Counted from the stretch's first letter, positions 1-6,758 are shown. The stretch is DNA of 22,653 bases from M55B174 sp964618065 (GCA_964618065.1 CAZTZK010000003.1:1-22653); one strand, 5' to 3'. Translations and numbers: made by a program. Notes: generated from the letters alone by a model not told the origin.

Positions 1-156
1 AAAGATGTAAAATCAGCTATTGCTAGAGAAAAATGTTTAAAAAAATGGAACAGGGAGTGGAAGTTAAAACTTATTGAGAAGAAAAATCCTAATTGGAAAG
101 ATTTAGCAAGTAAGTTTTTCCTAGATATTTTGGGATCCCCGCCTTCGCGGGGATGA
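1..156 (+). CDS. GIY-YIG family endonuclease, C-terminal end (partial)
   Basis: The window opens inside this gene; 51 codons remain before a TGA stop. The visible part contains SAIAREKCLKKWNREWKLKLI followed at once by EKKNPNWKDLA. This is the usual C-terminal signature of small single-domain GIY-YIG nucleases (the 'AI.REK..K.W...WK..LIE..NP.W.DL' block). The GIY-YIG catalytic part lies outside the window. The natural end would be expected near the WKDL segment. The last dozen or so residues (ending ILGSPPSRG) are translated from the palindromic repeat that starts at about 131, so the repeat supplies both the tail and the stop codon. Cellular role is unknown; stand-alone members of this family are often scattered, repeat-associated genes. 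The family call is fairly sure, the function is not. Confidence 0.8.
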   Translation, partial: KDVKSAIAREKCLKKWNREWKLKLIEKKNPNWKDLASKFFLDILGSPPSRG

Positions 157-264
157 CAGTGGGAAAAGCGGGAATGACAGTGAAAGGTAGCCAGCCAGAG
201 GCTGGGCACCCTTCGGGGGAGATACCTGCCTCTTCTGCCTAACGGCAGACAGACGGCAGGCAAG
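129..264. repeat. GC-rich palindromic repeat zone
   Basis: A GC-rich patch in an AT-rich region, made of several hairpins. The first is ATCCCCGC (135-142), loop CTTC, GCGGGGAT (147-154), and GCGGGGATGACAGTG (147-161) is repeated imperfectly as GCGGGAATGACAGTG (168-182). The second is CAGCC-AGA-GGCTG (192-204). The third is nested: CCTGCC (225-230) with GGCAGG (255-260), enclosing TCTGCC-TAAC-GGCAGA (234-249). The first unit resembles the widespread 'CCCGCCTTCGCGGG...ATGACA' intergenic repeats seen dispersed in many bacterial genomes. No open reading frame is credible here. It is probably a dispersed non-autonomous repeat; whether other copies exist in this genome cannot be seen from the window. 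Confidence 0.7.
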
Positions 265-278
265 GAGCAACAGCCTTC

Positions 279-295
279 TAGGTTTTGAAAACCTA
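279..295. repeat. 17-bp perfect palindrome
   Basis: TAGGTTTT-G-AAAACCTA is a perfect dyad with an 8-bp arm on each side of one central base. It overlaps the end of a 16-base copy of part of the adjacent tRNA gene (265-280) and lies 15 bases upstream of tRNA-Arg. It could be an operator, a recombination site or part of the repeat zone; the sequence does not decide. Confidence 0.55.
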
Positions 296-310
296 AACAA
301 GAACAATTTT

Positions 311-384
311 GTCCCGATAGCTCAATTGGATAGAGCAACAGCCTTCTAAGCTGTAGGTTGCAGGTTCAATCCCTGCTCGGGACG
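311..384 (+). tRNA. tRNA-Arg (anticodon TCT)
   Basis: Full cloverleaf. Acceptor stem GTCCCGA pairs with TCGGGAC. The D stem is GCTC/GAGC. The anticodon stem is ACAGC/GCTGT with loop CTTCTAA, giving anticodon TCT. The T arm is GCAGG-TTCAATC-CCTGC. The discriminator base is G at 384 and CCA is not encoded, so it must be added after transcription. A T-run follows at 387. Bases 333-348 (D stem 3' side through anticodon loop) are duplicated upstream at 265-280. Confidence 0.97.
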
Positions 385-410
385 CATTTTTTTGTAGATA
401 TATATTTTTC

Positions 411-439
411 TTGACAATTTTTTCCTTAATTCTCATAAT
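411..439 (+). promoter_or_regulatory. Sigma-70-type promoter for the exported protein gene
   Basis: TTGACA (411-416), 17-bp spacer, CATAAT (434-439). The -35 is perfect and the -10 has one mismatch. The predicted start near 446 leaves a short AT-rich leader without a Shine-Dalgarno before the ATG at 483. Confidence 0.75.
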
Positions 440-482
440 AGAAGAAAGAAATTGAAACTTTTTCTATAAATAAAAAATAAAA

Positions 483-1547
483 ATGAAAATAAAAAAAATA
501 ATCTTAGGCAGTTTAAGTTTATTATTTTTACCTTTTTTTGTTTTGGCTGAAGGTCCCGGAGAAAGAGAGCTTCCTCCCGAATCTAGTCCTGTTTGGGATA
601 TTTTTGCTGCAATTGATAGGCCAGATGATCCTAATTGTGTTAATTTAGCTAAAGCAGCTGGTGTTGCTGACCAAGATGCTACAGAGTATTGTACTGCTTT
701 TGCTAGCATGCCCCAAGATATGTATGACAATATGAGTGATGACGGAATGTTTGAAGAAGGAATGACATCTACTAATTTTTTGAATGAAACAGACTGGCAT
801 AATATTGACGATCTTACTTTTGACAGTCCAATGGGAAAAATATCTTTTGCTGAACAAACAGTGGATTTTTTGAATTACGATTTTATGTTTTTTATGAATC
901 ATTTTCCGGAGAGGATTCAAATGAGGAAAAATTATGTTGAGTTTGACGCATCTCTAGTTGATGAATTAAGAGAATTGGGTGCTGTTATTACCATGAAAGA
1001 CGTCTCTCCTTTTGAAGATCCGATGATTCTTGTTGATCATGAAGTAGACAACGAAAGAGTAATTTCTAATTTAATCTATAATCCAGAAGAAAAATCTATT
1101 ACTTTTAATGCCGCTCACTTTACCGTTTTTACAGCGGTAGACAGAGACGACCCCACATATCGAGAAGCAAGTGTCCGAAAAGTTAAGGCTCGTCATTTTG
1201 TCAGTAAAAATAATAAAGAGAGGGTAAGAGTTGTGGTTTACGGGAAAGGTTTTGATGATGATACGGAATTAAAATTAGGCAGCAAAGAACCTTATAAGAT
1301 AAGAAAAAGAATTAGAAAAGGAGAAGATAAATTAGAAGCGTTTTTTGATTTCGGGGATTTAGTAAATTTAGGTCATCGGAAATTGACTGCTCATATTATT
1401 AATGAGGAAAGTTCTGTTAACCAAATTATTGACTATGAAGATAAAATAGATCTAGAAAACTTAAAAGAATTAAAAACAGAAAAATATCATTATGTTTACC
1501 ATAAGATAGTTGATTATTTAGAAGCTCTTTCATTTTTAATAAAATAA
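483..1547 (+). CDS. Exported protein of unknown function
   Basis: 354 residues. The N-terminus has a short basic segment (MKIKK), a hydrophobic core and the sequence FVLA before EGPG, a plausible signal peptide with cleavage after A22 and no lipobox Cys. The mature part begins acidic. Around residues 195-220 there is a strand-rich stretch with ITFNAAHFTVFTAVD, of the 'hFT.F/Y' kind seen at the ends of beta-sandwich domains in secreted proteins. Residues about 230-310 (VRVVVYGKGFDDDTELKLGS) look like an IPT/TIG-type immunoglobulin-like fold. No enzymatic motif is visible. The ATG start fits the signal peptide and the promoter at 411-439; there is no SD. It is transcribed alone. It is probably a cell-surface or periplasm-facing structural or adhesion protein, but that is inference from architecture only. 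Confidence 0.85.
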   Translation: MKIKKIILGSLSLLFLPFFVLAEGPGERELPPESSPVWDIFAAIDRPDDPNCVNLAKAAGVADQDATEYCTAFASMPQDMYDNMSDDGMFEEGMTSTNFLNETDWHNIDDLTFDSPMGKISFAEQTVDFLNYDFMFFMNHFPERIQMRKNYVEFDASLVDELRELGAVITMKDVSPFEDPMILVDHEVDNERVISNLIYNPEEKSITFNAAHFTVFTAVDRDDPTYREASVRKVKARHFVSKNNKERVRVVVYGKGFDDDTELKLGSKEPYKIRKRIRKGEDKLEAFFDFGDLVNLGHRKLTAHIINEESSVNQIIDYEDKIDLENLKELKTEKYHYVYHKIVDYLEALSFLIK

Positions 1548-1594
1548 ATGTGTTTTTGTTCTAGGGTCATCTCTTTTATGAGTTAATAGAAATA

Positions 1595-1615
1595 AGCGTT
1601 ATTGGTGGTAACGCT
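1595..1615 (+). promoter_or_regulatory. Leader hairpin upstream of the 80-residue gene
   Basis: AGCGTTA (1595-1601) pairs perfectly with TAACGCT (1609-1615) around the loop TTGGTGG. No T-run follows, so it is unlikely to be the terminator of the upstream gene. It sits about 30 bases before the Shine-Dalgarno of the next gene, so a role in the 5' leader is more likely. Confidence 0.4.
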
Positions 1616-1644
1616 GGAATATCTAACATTTTAACAGTTTAATA

Positions 1645-1653
1645 GGAGGAGGG
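1645..1653 (+). promoter_or_regulatory. Strong Shine-Dalgarno (GGAGGAGGG)
   Basis: GGAGGAGGG ends 4 bases before the ATG at 1658. It fixes the start of this small gene. It is notable because almost every other gene in the window lacks an SD. Confidence 0.85.
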
Positions 1654-1657
1654 TAAG

Positions 1658-1900
1658 ATGGTGCCAGTAGAAAACATCAGGATGTTTGTTTTGGATCATA
1701 AAGAAGCTCTGGGGATTGAAGGTCGTACTTCTGAAATTATTGAAAAAGCCAGAGGAGAGTCTGACAGAGGTTTAGTCCCTTGGAGTAGGTTTGCTAACCT
1801 TTTAGGCAAAGGAGGAAAAGAATTGAGTGCTCTTTTCCTCAAAGAGTGCAACGAACAAAGACACAGGGAAGTAATGCGTGAGGCTTGGAGAAAAAAATGA
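1658..1900 (+). CDS. Small protein of unknown function (80 aa)
   Basis: 80 residues, rich in Arg, Lys and Glu, with no signal peptide or membrane segment. Visible segments are IRMFVLDHKEALGIEGRTSE, a central SRFANLLGKGGKELSALFL and a charged tail REVMREAWRKK. The pattern suggests a compact helical cytosolic protein. I do not recognise the family. Its reality is supported by the strong SD at 1645-1653 and by a Rho-independent terminator 16 bases after the stop. It is a single-gene unit between an exported protein and the permease pair. The SD-driven translation resembles that of rpsU in this window, which hints at high or specially regulated expression. Confidence 0.8.
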   Translation: MVPVENIRMFVLDHKEALGIEGRTSEIIEKARGESDRGLVPWSRFANLLGKGGKELSALFLKECNEQRHREVMREAWRKK

Positions 1901-1916
1901 ACCAAGACCAAATGCG

Positions 1917-1965
1917 AAAAGGGCTTGACTTTTTTTAAAAAAGTTAGCCCTTTTAAATGTTTTTT
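1917..1965 (+). terminator. Rho-independent terminator
   Basis: AAAAGGGCT pairs with AGCCCTTTT. An inner ACTTTTTTTAAAAAAGT segment can continue the stem. A T-rich tract (TTTT, then TTTTTT) follows. It closes the 80-residue gene. Confidence 0.85.
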
Positions 1966-2001
1966 ATTGCTTTATTATAGAAATTATAACAATCTTGAAA
2001 A

Positions 2002-2124
2002 ATGGGAGACCGTATTGAAAAAATTAGAATCCAAGACTATTCAGATTCATTTTGGAAGTGGACTATGGCAATCTGGTTTCCTTTTATGATTTTCTATTAT
2101 CTTTTTAAAAGGAAAGACAGATAA
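2002..2124 (+). CDS. Small single-pass membrane protein (40 aa), coupled to the permease gene
   Basis: A 40-codon frame: ATG GGA GAC CGT ... GAC AGA TAA. The N-terminal half is polar (MGDRIEKIRIQDYSDSF). Residues about 18-35 (WKWTMAIWFPFMIFYYLF) form one hydrophobic helix, and the tail KRKDR is basic, consistent with the tail facing the cytoplasm. The stop overlaps the start of the permease gene by one base (TAATG), the arrangement typical of translational coupling. No SD precedes it. It may be a regulator or accessory subunit of the permease, or only a coupling leader peptide. I do not recognise a family. Confidence 0.6.
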   Translation: MGDRIEKIRIQDYSDSFWKWTMAIWFPFMIFYYLFKRKDR

Positions 2125-3275
2125 TGAAAAAGACAAAACACTTTTTTTATGCTGTTGCTACTCTTATTGGTTATATTATAGGAGCGGGAATTTTTGGATT
2201 ACCTTTTGTAATGGAAAAAATAGGCTATTTTCCTGCTGTTTTTTTGTTATTTTTTTTAACCGCAATTATTCTGATTAATTGTCTTGCTTTGGCAGAAGTA
2301 GTTTTAAGAACCAAAGGTAAACATTATTTTCCGGGACTGGCTGGGATTTATTTAAAAAAGAAAGGAAAAATATTTCAAACTTTTTCAACTTTAATTGGAG
2401 GTTACGGAGGTATCTTGGCTTATATTATTTTAGGTAAAATTTTTCTCAGCAGTCTCATAACTCCTTTATTTAATATTGAAGATATTTTCTTCCTGCTCGT
2501 TTTTTCCCTTGCTGGAATTTTTTTAATTTGGAAAGGTCACGAAAATTTAGGTAAAGCGGAAATTATTATGTCCATTTTTCTTTTTGGCATTATAATATTA
2601 ATAAGCTTAGCGAGTTTTGATAAAATAAGCTTTTCTAATTATTCCGGTTTTAATTATAACAAAATTTTACCTGCCTTTGGAGTAATAATTTTTGCATTAA
2701 GCGGTGAAGGCGGCATTTTTATAATGAGGCAAATTTTGGAGAGGAAAGAAAAATTTTTAAAAAGTGCTATTTTGACAGCTTACGGAGTAGTTTTTTTGGT
2801 ATCTTTATTATTTTCGGCTTCAATGGTTGGAGTGTTCGGTAATACAATTGATCCGGCAGCTTTAACCGGTATTGGTAGCGTATTAGGAAAAGCGGTTGAA
2901 AAAACGGCTGTTATGTTTGGCTTGTTAGCTGTTTTCTCGTCTTTTTTGGTAGTGGGGTCCAATCTTAAAAATACTTTTCAAATTGATTTTAAACTGCCTC
3001 ATTTTCTCTCTTGGTTCTTAGTTTGGTCAGTTCCTCTTTTGCTTTATTTTCTAGGTTTTAGCAATTTTATTTCCATAATTGCTCTAGTAGGAGCAGTATT
3101 AGGAACTCTGAGCATTGTTATAATCACCTTTATGTTGAGAGAAGCCAGGAAAAAAGGTAAAAGAAAACCGGAATTTAAATTAAAAATTCCTCTCTGGGTT
3201 AACTACATAGTCGCTTTATTTTTTATCGGAGGTATGATTTGTGAGATTAGAAGTTTTATTTTATCTTGCTTGTAA
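2124..3275 (+). CDS. Amino-acid permease (APC/AAAP superfamily)
   Basis: 383 residues with about 11 hydrophobic segments. The first membrane helix has IGYIIGAGIFGLPFVM, the unwound-helix 'GxGIxxLP' signature of the aromatic and neutral amino-acid transporter families in the APC superfamily. The segment AFGVIIFALSGEGGIFIMRQ (about 187-206) matches the conserved region of helix 6 in the same group. It probably imports amino acids using the ion gradient, which suits an auxotrophic lifestyle; the substrate cannot be read from sequence. The start is fixed by the one-base overlap with the preceding 40-aa frame. The 3' end overlaps the oppositely directed rplT gene by 20 bp, with no terminator visible between them. 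Confidence 0.88.
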   Translation: MKKTKHFFYAVATLIGYIIGAGIFGLPFVMEKIGYFPAVFLLFFLTAIILINCLALAEVVLRTKGKHYFPGLAGIYLKKKGKIFQTFSTLIGGYGGILAYIILGKIFLSSLITPLFNIEDIFFLLVFSLAGIFLIWKGHENLGKAEIIMSIFLFGIIILISLASFDKISFSNYSGFNYNKILPAFGVIIFALSGEGGIFIMRQILERKEKFLKSAILTAYGVVFLVSLLFSASMVGVFGNTIDPAALTGIGSVLGKAVEKTAVMFGLLAVFSSFLVVGSNLKNTFQIDFKLPHFLSWFLVWSVPLLLYFLGFSNFISIIALVGAVLGTLSIVIITFMLREARKKGKRKPEFKLKIPLWVNYIVALFFIGGMICEIRSFILSCL

Positions 3276-3597
3276 TTTGCTTGAAGATTAGAGGATAGTT
3301 GGTTGCCAATTCGGCTAAAATTTTTCTATCTAGGCCGATTTTATTTTTTCTAAGAAGAAAAATAAAATTTGAATAGCTTAAACCTTCAAGGCGTGAAGCA
3401 TTGCCTATTTTTATTTGCCAAAGAGCTCTACGAGTTCTTTTTTTAACTTTTCTGTCTCGATAAGCAAATTTCCCAGCGCGAGTGGTTGCTTCCTTAGCTT
3501 TCCGATAACAAGACTTCCGACTGCCTAAAAAACCTTTGGCACTTTTTATAATTTTTCTTCTTTTTTTCTTAGCGTTTTTTGATCTTTTAATTCGCAT
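3256..3597 (-). CDS. rplT: Ribosomal protein bL20
   Basis: 113 residues. It has the L20 signature: a Lys/Arg-rich N-terminal tail (KRSKNAKKKRRKIIKSAKGF), then SCYRKAKEATTRAGKFAYRD, KKRTRRALWQIKI and NASRLEGLSYSNFI. The C-terminal globular part ends ILAELATNYPLIFKQI. L20 binds 23S rRNA and is needed early in 50S assembly. It is the last gene of infC-rpmI-rplT, with 9 bases between each pair. In other bacteria L20 represses this operon through the leader RNA; I could not identify a matching structure here. The start is ATG without an SD. The 3' end overlaps the convergent permease gene. Confidence 0.97.
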   Translation of the reverse strand: MRIKRSKNAKKKRRKIIKSAKGFLGSRKSCYRKAKEATTRAGKFAYRDRKVKKRTRRALWQIKIGNASRLEGLSYSNFIFLLRKNKIGLDRKILAELATNYPLIFKQITSKIK

Positions 3598-3606
3598 CTA
3601 AATAAA

Positions 3607-3795
3607 TTATCGAGTTAAAGAAAAAATCTTTTTTGCCGCTTTTCTATTCAAAAAATTCCAGGGTCTTTTCCCTCTTCTTTTATTTCCGGAATCATTTGCG
3701 TTATAATGACTTTGTCCGCTTTTTTTTCTCATTGCCTTTTTAGATTTCGGTTTTATTCTTATTCTTTTAGATATAATTTTTGAAGTTTTTAACAT
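3607..3795 (-). CDS. rpmI: Ribosomal protein bL35
   Basis: 62 residues, very basic. It has the L35 layout: a KxKSKKAMRKK segment, then S/GQSHYNAN, then a C-terminal NRKAAKKIFSLTR. The N-terminal part is more divergent than in model bacteria, so position between infC and rplT is strong support. It is a 50S subunit component. The start is ATG without an SD. Confidence 0.93.
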   Translation of the reverse strand: MLKTSKIISKRIRIKPKSKKAMRKKSGQSHYNANDSGNKRRGKRPWNFLNRKAAKKIFSLTR

Positions 3796-3804
3796 ATTTT
3801 TTAC

Positions 3805-4341
3805 TTATTTTATACTGGAGCTGTCTTTTTTTATTACAGCATTAAATCCGTAAGGACTTTTTTGGATCTCTTGATCAAATTTTATAGGTGTCTCTAAATT
3901 CTTTATAAAATTTTCTAATATCTCTCTAGCTTTTGGAAGAAACATTTTTTCTCTTCCCTTAAGAACGATTTCAATGCAAACTTTATAATTTTTCTTAAGG
4001 AATTTTAAAGTTCTTTTCTTTTTAACATCTATATCATGAGTATCAGTTTTTATTCCCAGCCTGACTCCTTTCGCTTCTTTCTTCTTAGATTTTGCTCGAC
4101 TTTTTCTCTCTTGCTTTTTTTTGTTGTATTGCCTTTTCCCATAATCCATTATTTTGGCTACCGGAGGTTTAGCATGGGGAGCTATTTCTACTAGATCCAA
4201 TCCCTCTGCTTGAGCAATCTCCAAAGCCTTAAACCTTTTTACTATTCCTATTTGCTCACCGTTATTACCTATTAATCTTAATTCATTGGCTTGAATTTGT
4301 TCGTTTATTCTTGTTTGATTGTGGGAAAATCTTTTTTCCAA
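3805..4341 (-). CDS. infC: Translation initiation factor IF-3
   Basis: 178 residues, the normal length. The N-domain has RINEQIQANELRLIGNNGEQ, then GLDLVEIAPHAKPPVAKIMD. A Lys-rich linker (KKKQERKSRAKSKKKEAKG) leads to the C-domain (RLGIKTDTHDIDVKKKRTLK). IF-3 binds the 30S subunit, prevents premature 50S joining and checks the start codon. The only start that leaves the N-domain intact is TTG at 4339-4341; the next in-frame Met lies in the KIMDYGK motif, far too late. Enterobacterial infC uses a rare AUU start for autoregulation; UUG here may be a weaker version of the same idea, which is inference. No SD is visible. A promoter lies at 4407-4434. Confidence 0.96.
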   Translation of the reverse strand: MEKRFSHNQTRINEQIQANELRLIGNNGEQIGIVKRFKALEIAQAEGLDLVEIAPHAKPPVAKIMDYGKRQYNKKKQERKSRAKSKKKEAKGVRLGIKTDTHDIDVKKKRTLKFLKKNYKVCIEIVLKGREKMFLPKAREILENFIKNLETPIKFDQEIQKSPYGFNAVIKKDSSSIK

Positions 4342-4406
4342 AACTTTATTTAATTATTATTTATTAAGCTATTAATCTTTGTGAAGTTAAAATTTAGCTG
4401 TGATAC

Positions 4407-4434
4407 ATACTAGCAAACCTTATCTATAAATCAA
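4407..4434 (-). promoter_or_regulatory. Promoter of the infC operon (extended -10)
   Basis: On the minus strand: TTGATT (4434-4429), 16-bp spacer ending in TGC, then TAGTAT (4412-4407). This forms an extended -10 (TGCTAGTAT). The predicted start near 4400 gives a leader of about 60 bases before the TTG start of infC. Confidence 0.6.
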
Positions 4435-4526
4435 GGAAATCTAGAATTAAATATTTATTTAAAAATTATAAACTTAAAATATTATCTTATTTCTCTAATT
4501 AAAATTAAATTTAAAACAGTTTATAC

Positions 4527-4917
4527 TGGTGGAAGTGGTCGGAGTTGAACCGACGTCTGACAAAAAAATAACTTATTTTCTACAAGCTTAGTTTGGCTAA
4601 TTTTAAGAAAAATGTCTGAAAGCCAAACAGAAAAACATTTTTCTTTTGCCTTCCTGCAAACCTCTTTAGACGAAGGCTTTTTCTAAAGTTCGATCCAATG
4701 ATTGGCACCGGTGTAAAGCTTATTGGATGTCAGCTAAACCGATGGCTATTGCGTATTAGGCAGTAGCAGTTTGAAGGCTCATAGGAGCAAAAGCGTTAGC
4801 AAATGCCCTTTTGGCCTTTTTAATTAGATTTGCAACTAATATTTGAGATTTTTACAAGTTCTCTCAAAACTCGGCTTGCAATAAGCGAATTTATTGCCAT
4901 CGATTCCCTTCACTCCC
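4527..4917 (-). ncRNA. ssrA: tmRNA
   Basis: The 5' end GGGAGTG (4917-4911) pairs with CACTTCC just before an encoded ACCA at the 3' end (4537-4527). The T arm is GTCGG-TTCAACT-CCGAC. GGGAATCGATGGC near the 5' end matches the usual tmRNA 5' consensus. The tag frame begins after ATTAGTT at GCA (4833-4831), the expected resume context, and runs 25 codons to TAA (4758-4756). The tag starts ANLIKKAKRA and ends SLQTATA. Total length is about 391 nt with room for several pseudoknots. It works with SmpB to release stalled ribosomes and mark the product for proteolysis. smpB lies directly upstream on the same strand, so the two may be co-transcribed and the RNA processed. Confidence 0.96.
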
Positions 4918-4973
4918 ATTTGGCAAATTTTTTAAAGTTCTCCTATTATTCTGCGGATATATTTTAGAATTTT

Positions 4974-5429
4974 CTAAAATTCACGCATCCTTTGCTTAAA
5001 AGATCTATTAATCTTACGATCTGTTTCTCTCTTAAGAATTTTTTCTCTTTTATCAACCTTACTTTTTCCTTCTACTAATGCAATCGCTACCTTTATTTTG
5101 CCTCTTCTAGTATATACTTTGGTAGCAACAAGAGTCAAACCTTTTTGTTGAATTTTCCCTCGTAAATAATTTATTTCTTCTTTCTTCAACAGTAATTTTT
5201 TAGGTCGTAAGGGGTCATAATTTTCATCTGGAGCAGAATGTTTGTATAAACTAACACTGGCATTTAGCAAATAAACCTCATTATTTCTAAGGGTGGCATA
5301 AGCTGGGGCTATGTTAATTCCTCCGGTTTTTATTGATTTAACCTCTCTTCCTGTCAATATTATCCCACATTCAATTTCTTCTAGAATCTTATAATGAAAA
5401 TGGGCTTTTTTATTATAAATTGTTTTCAT
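4974..5429 (-). CDS. smpB: SsrA-binding protein SmpB
   Basis: 151 residues from the ATG at 5429. SmpB motifs run in order: YNKKAHFHYKI, GIILTGREVKSIKTG, the 'NYDPLRPKKLLLKKEEI' block, KVYTRRGKIKVAIAL and the basic tail KREKILKRETDRKINR, which folds in the ribosomal mRNA path. It binds the tRNA-like end of tmRNA and carries it to stalled ribosomes. A longer reading begins at TTG 5465 (12 more residues, overlapping the upstream stop by 8 bases). The ATG is preferred because it matches the usual SmpB N-terminus. A TATAAT (minus strand, 5444-5439) ends 9 bases before this ATG, so a nearly leaderless transcript is possible. The gene sits next to ssrA, as in many bacteria. Confidence 0.95.
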   Translation of the reverse strand: MKTIYNKKAHFHYKILEEIECGIILTGREVKSIKTGGINIAPAYATLRNNEVYLLNASVSLYKHSAPDENYDPLRPKKLLLKKEEINYLRGKIQQKGLTLVATKVYTRRGKIKVAIALVEGKSKVDKREKILKRETDRKINRSFKQRMREF

Positions 5430-5457
5430 ATTTATAACATTATAAGCTTTCTGTTTT

Positions 5458-6693
5458 TTAGGCAACTTCTTTTTTATTCTTGAAATTTGTGAAATTGAGA
5501 ATTATAACCAGCCAGAAAATTACCGCTAAGTCGTTTTTCCAAAGGGGAAAATCAACTAAACCGTGGATCAGAAAATAAACCGTTAAAGTTCCGACAATTA
5601 TGATTAGAGGATCTTTATTTTTAAAAAGAGACTTTTTAAAATTCCAAAAGAGCAAACAAAAGCCGATAAATCCTAAGATGCCAGCTTCCAGTAAAAAGCC
5701 AAGTAGTAGATTGTGAGAATGGGGGACTGACCATTGAGGATAGGGGGGAAACCATCGTTGATAATCCAAGTAAATTTCTTGAAAATTTCCCGGTCCTATT
5801 CCCCAAATCCATTTATTGGCGGCTATCTTTGTTCCTACCTGATAAATAACCAGGCGGGAATCAAAAGAGGATTGATTACTGAAAGGAGAATAATCAACCT
5901 TCTGATTTAATATTTGGGAAAAGGCGATAAAGGTAAAAAATAAAGCAGAGAAAAAAACAATAAGGGGAAAACCTATTTTCCTCCTTGTTATTATTTTTTT
6001 TATTGGCCAGAATAAAAAAAATAGAGCAAATCCTAAGCCTATCCAACTTCCTAAAGATTTAGTTAAGAAGATAGCAACAATTTGAACGAATAAAGAGAGG
6101 AGTAAAATTAAAGTGGATAATTTAAAAAAATTAATTTTTTTCGTTTTTTTTAAAAACCAAATTCCCATTAATAAGCCAGGTGAAAGAAACATTGCTAGAT
6201 GATTAGGAGAACTTGAAAAGATAGCTAGCCGATTATCGTAAGTTGTATTGCCCAAAAGGAAATACAAAATTCCTCCTAGTGCTAAAAAAGATGAAGCGAG
6301 AAAATAACTGCGACATATTTTTTGGAAAGAGATTTCTCCTTCTTGAATTAAAAATTTTATGGCAATAGCAAATAAGACTGGCAGGATTAAAAAACTTTTT
6401 ATTATTCCTAATCCATCTTCCCAGTGGCTTTCTCTAAAATTGATTAAATAAGATAAAGAAAAGCCCACTGTTATAATAGCCAGAGGAATTAAAAGGCGTT
6501 TATCTCTTCTAAGAAATTTTTTAAAATATTTCTCCCTCTTTTCCTTCAAAAGGAAATAAAAGAAAAAAAATAAAAAGAAAATCAAAATAATATCCAGAAA
6601 ATTCAAGGTTCCTTTTTCCAAGAAGCTTATTTGGATAAAACAAAGAGGCAAAAAAAATACTATCCAATAGGTTAAATGAGCGAGATTAAACAT
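5458..6693 (-). CDS. O-antigen ligase/polymerase-family membrane protein
   Basis: 411 residues with roughly a dozen hydrophobic helices. A large external loop carries the Wzy_C hallmark: WGIGPGNFQEIYLDYQ, then VPHSHNLLLGFLLEAGILGF. This family (PF04932 type) joins or polymerises lipid-linked glycans on the outer face of the membrane; here it could act in surface polysaccharide or protein glycosylation. The substrate is not readable. It precedes smpB on the same strand with a short overlap or gap. The ATG start at 6693 follows a long A-run with only a weak GGCAGG upstream. With the LCP protein it suggests an active cell-surface glycopolymer pathway. Confidence 0.87.
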   Translation of the reverse strand: MFNLAHLTYWIVFFLPLCFIQISFLEKGTLNFLDIILIFFLFFFFYFLLKEKREKYFKKFLRRDKRLLIPLAIITVGFSLSYLINFRESHWEDGLGIIKSFLILPVLFAIAIKFLIQEGEISFQKICRSYFLASSFLALGGILYFLLGNTTYDNRLAIFSSSPNHLAMFLSPGLLMGIWFLKKTKKINFFKLSTLILLLSLFVQIVAIFLTKSLGSWIGLGFALFFLFWPIKKIITRRKIGFPLIVFFSALFFTFIAFSQILNQKVDYSPFSNQSSFDSRLVIYQVGTKIAANKWIWGIGPGNFQEIYLDYQRWFPPYPQWSVPHSHNLLLGFLLEAGILGFIGFCLLFWNFKKSLFKNKDPLIIIVGTLTVYFLIHGLVDFPLWKNDLAVIFWLVIILNFTNFKNKKEVA

Positions 6694-6723
6694 TTTTTTT
6701 AATTACCTGCCGACAAATTTTAA

Positions 6724-6752
6724 TTGACAAAAATAATAAAATATGCTAGAAT
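6724..6752 (+). promoter_or_regulatory. Near-consensus plus-strand promoter with extended -10, facing no gene
   Basis: TTGACA (6724-6729), 17-bp spacer ending in TGC, TAGAAT (6747-6752). This is one of the best promoters in the window. Both flanking coding genes are on the minus strand, so it must transcribe a non-coding RNA or antisense RNA into pth. Confidence 0.7.
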
Positions 6753-6758
6753 TCTCAA

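Noticed and set aside
464..920. Minus-strand frames opposite the exported protein gene
   Set aside because: No promoter or recognisable protein features; the plus-strand gene has a promoter and signal peptide.
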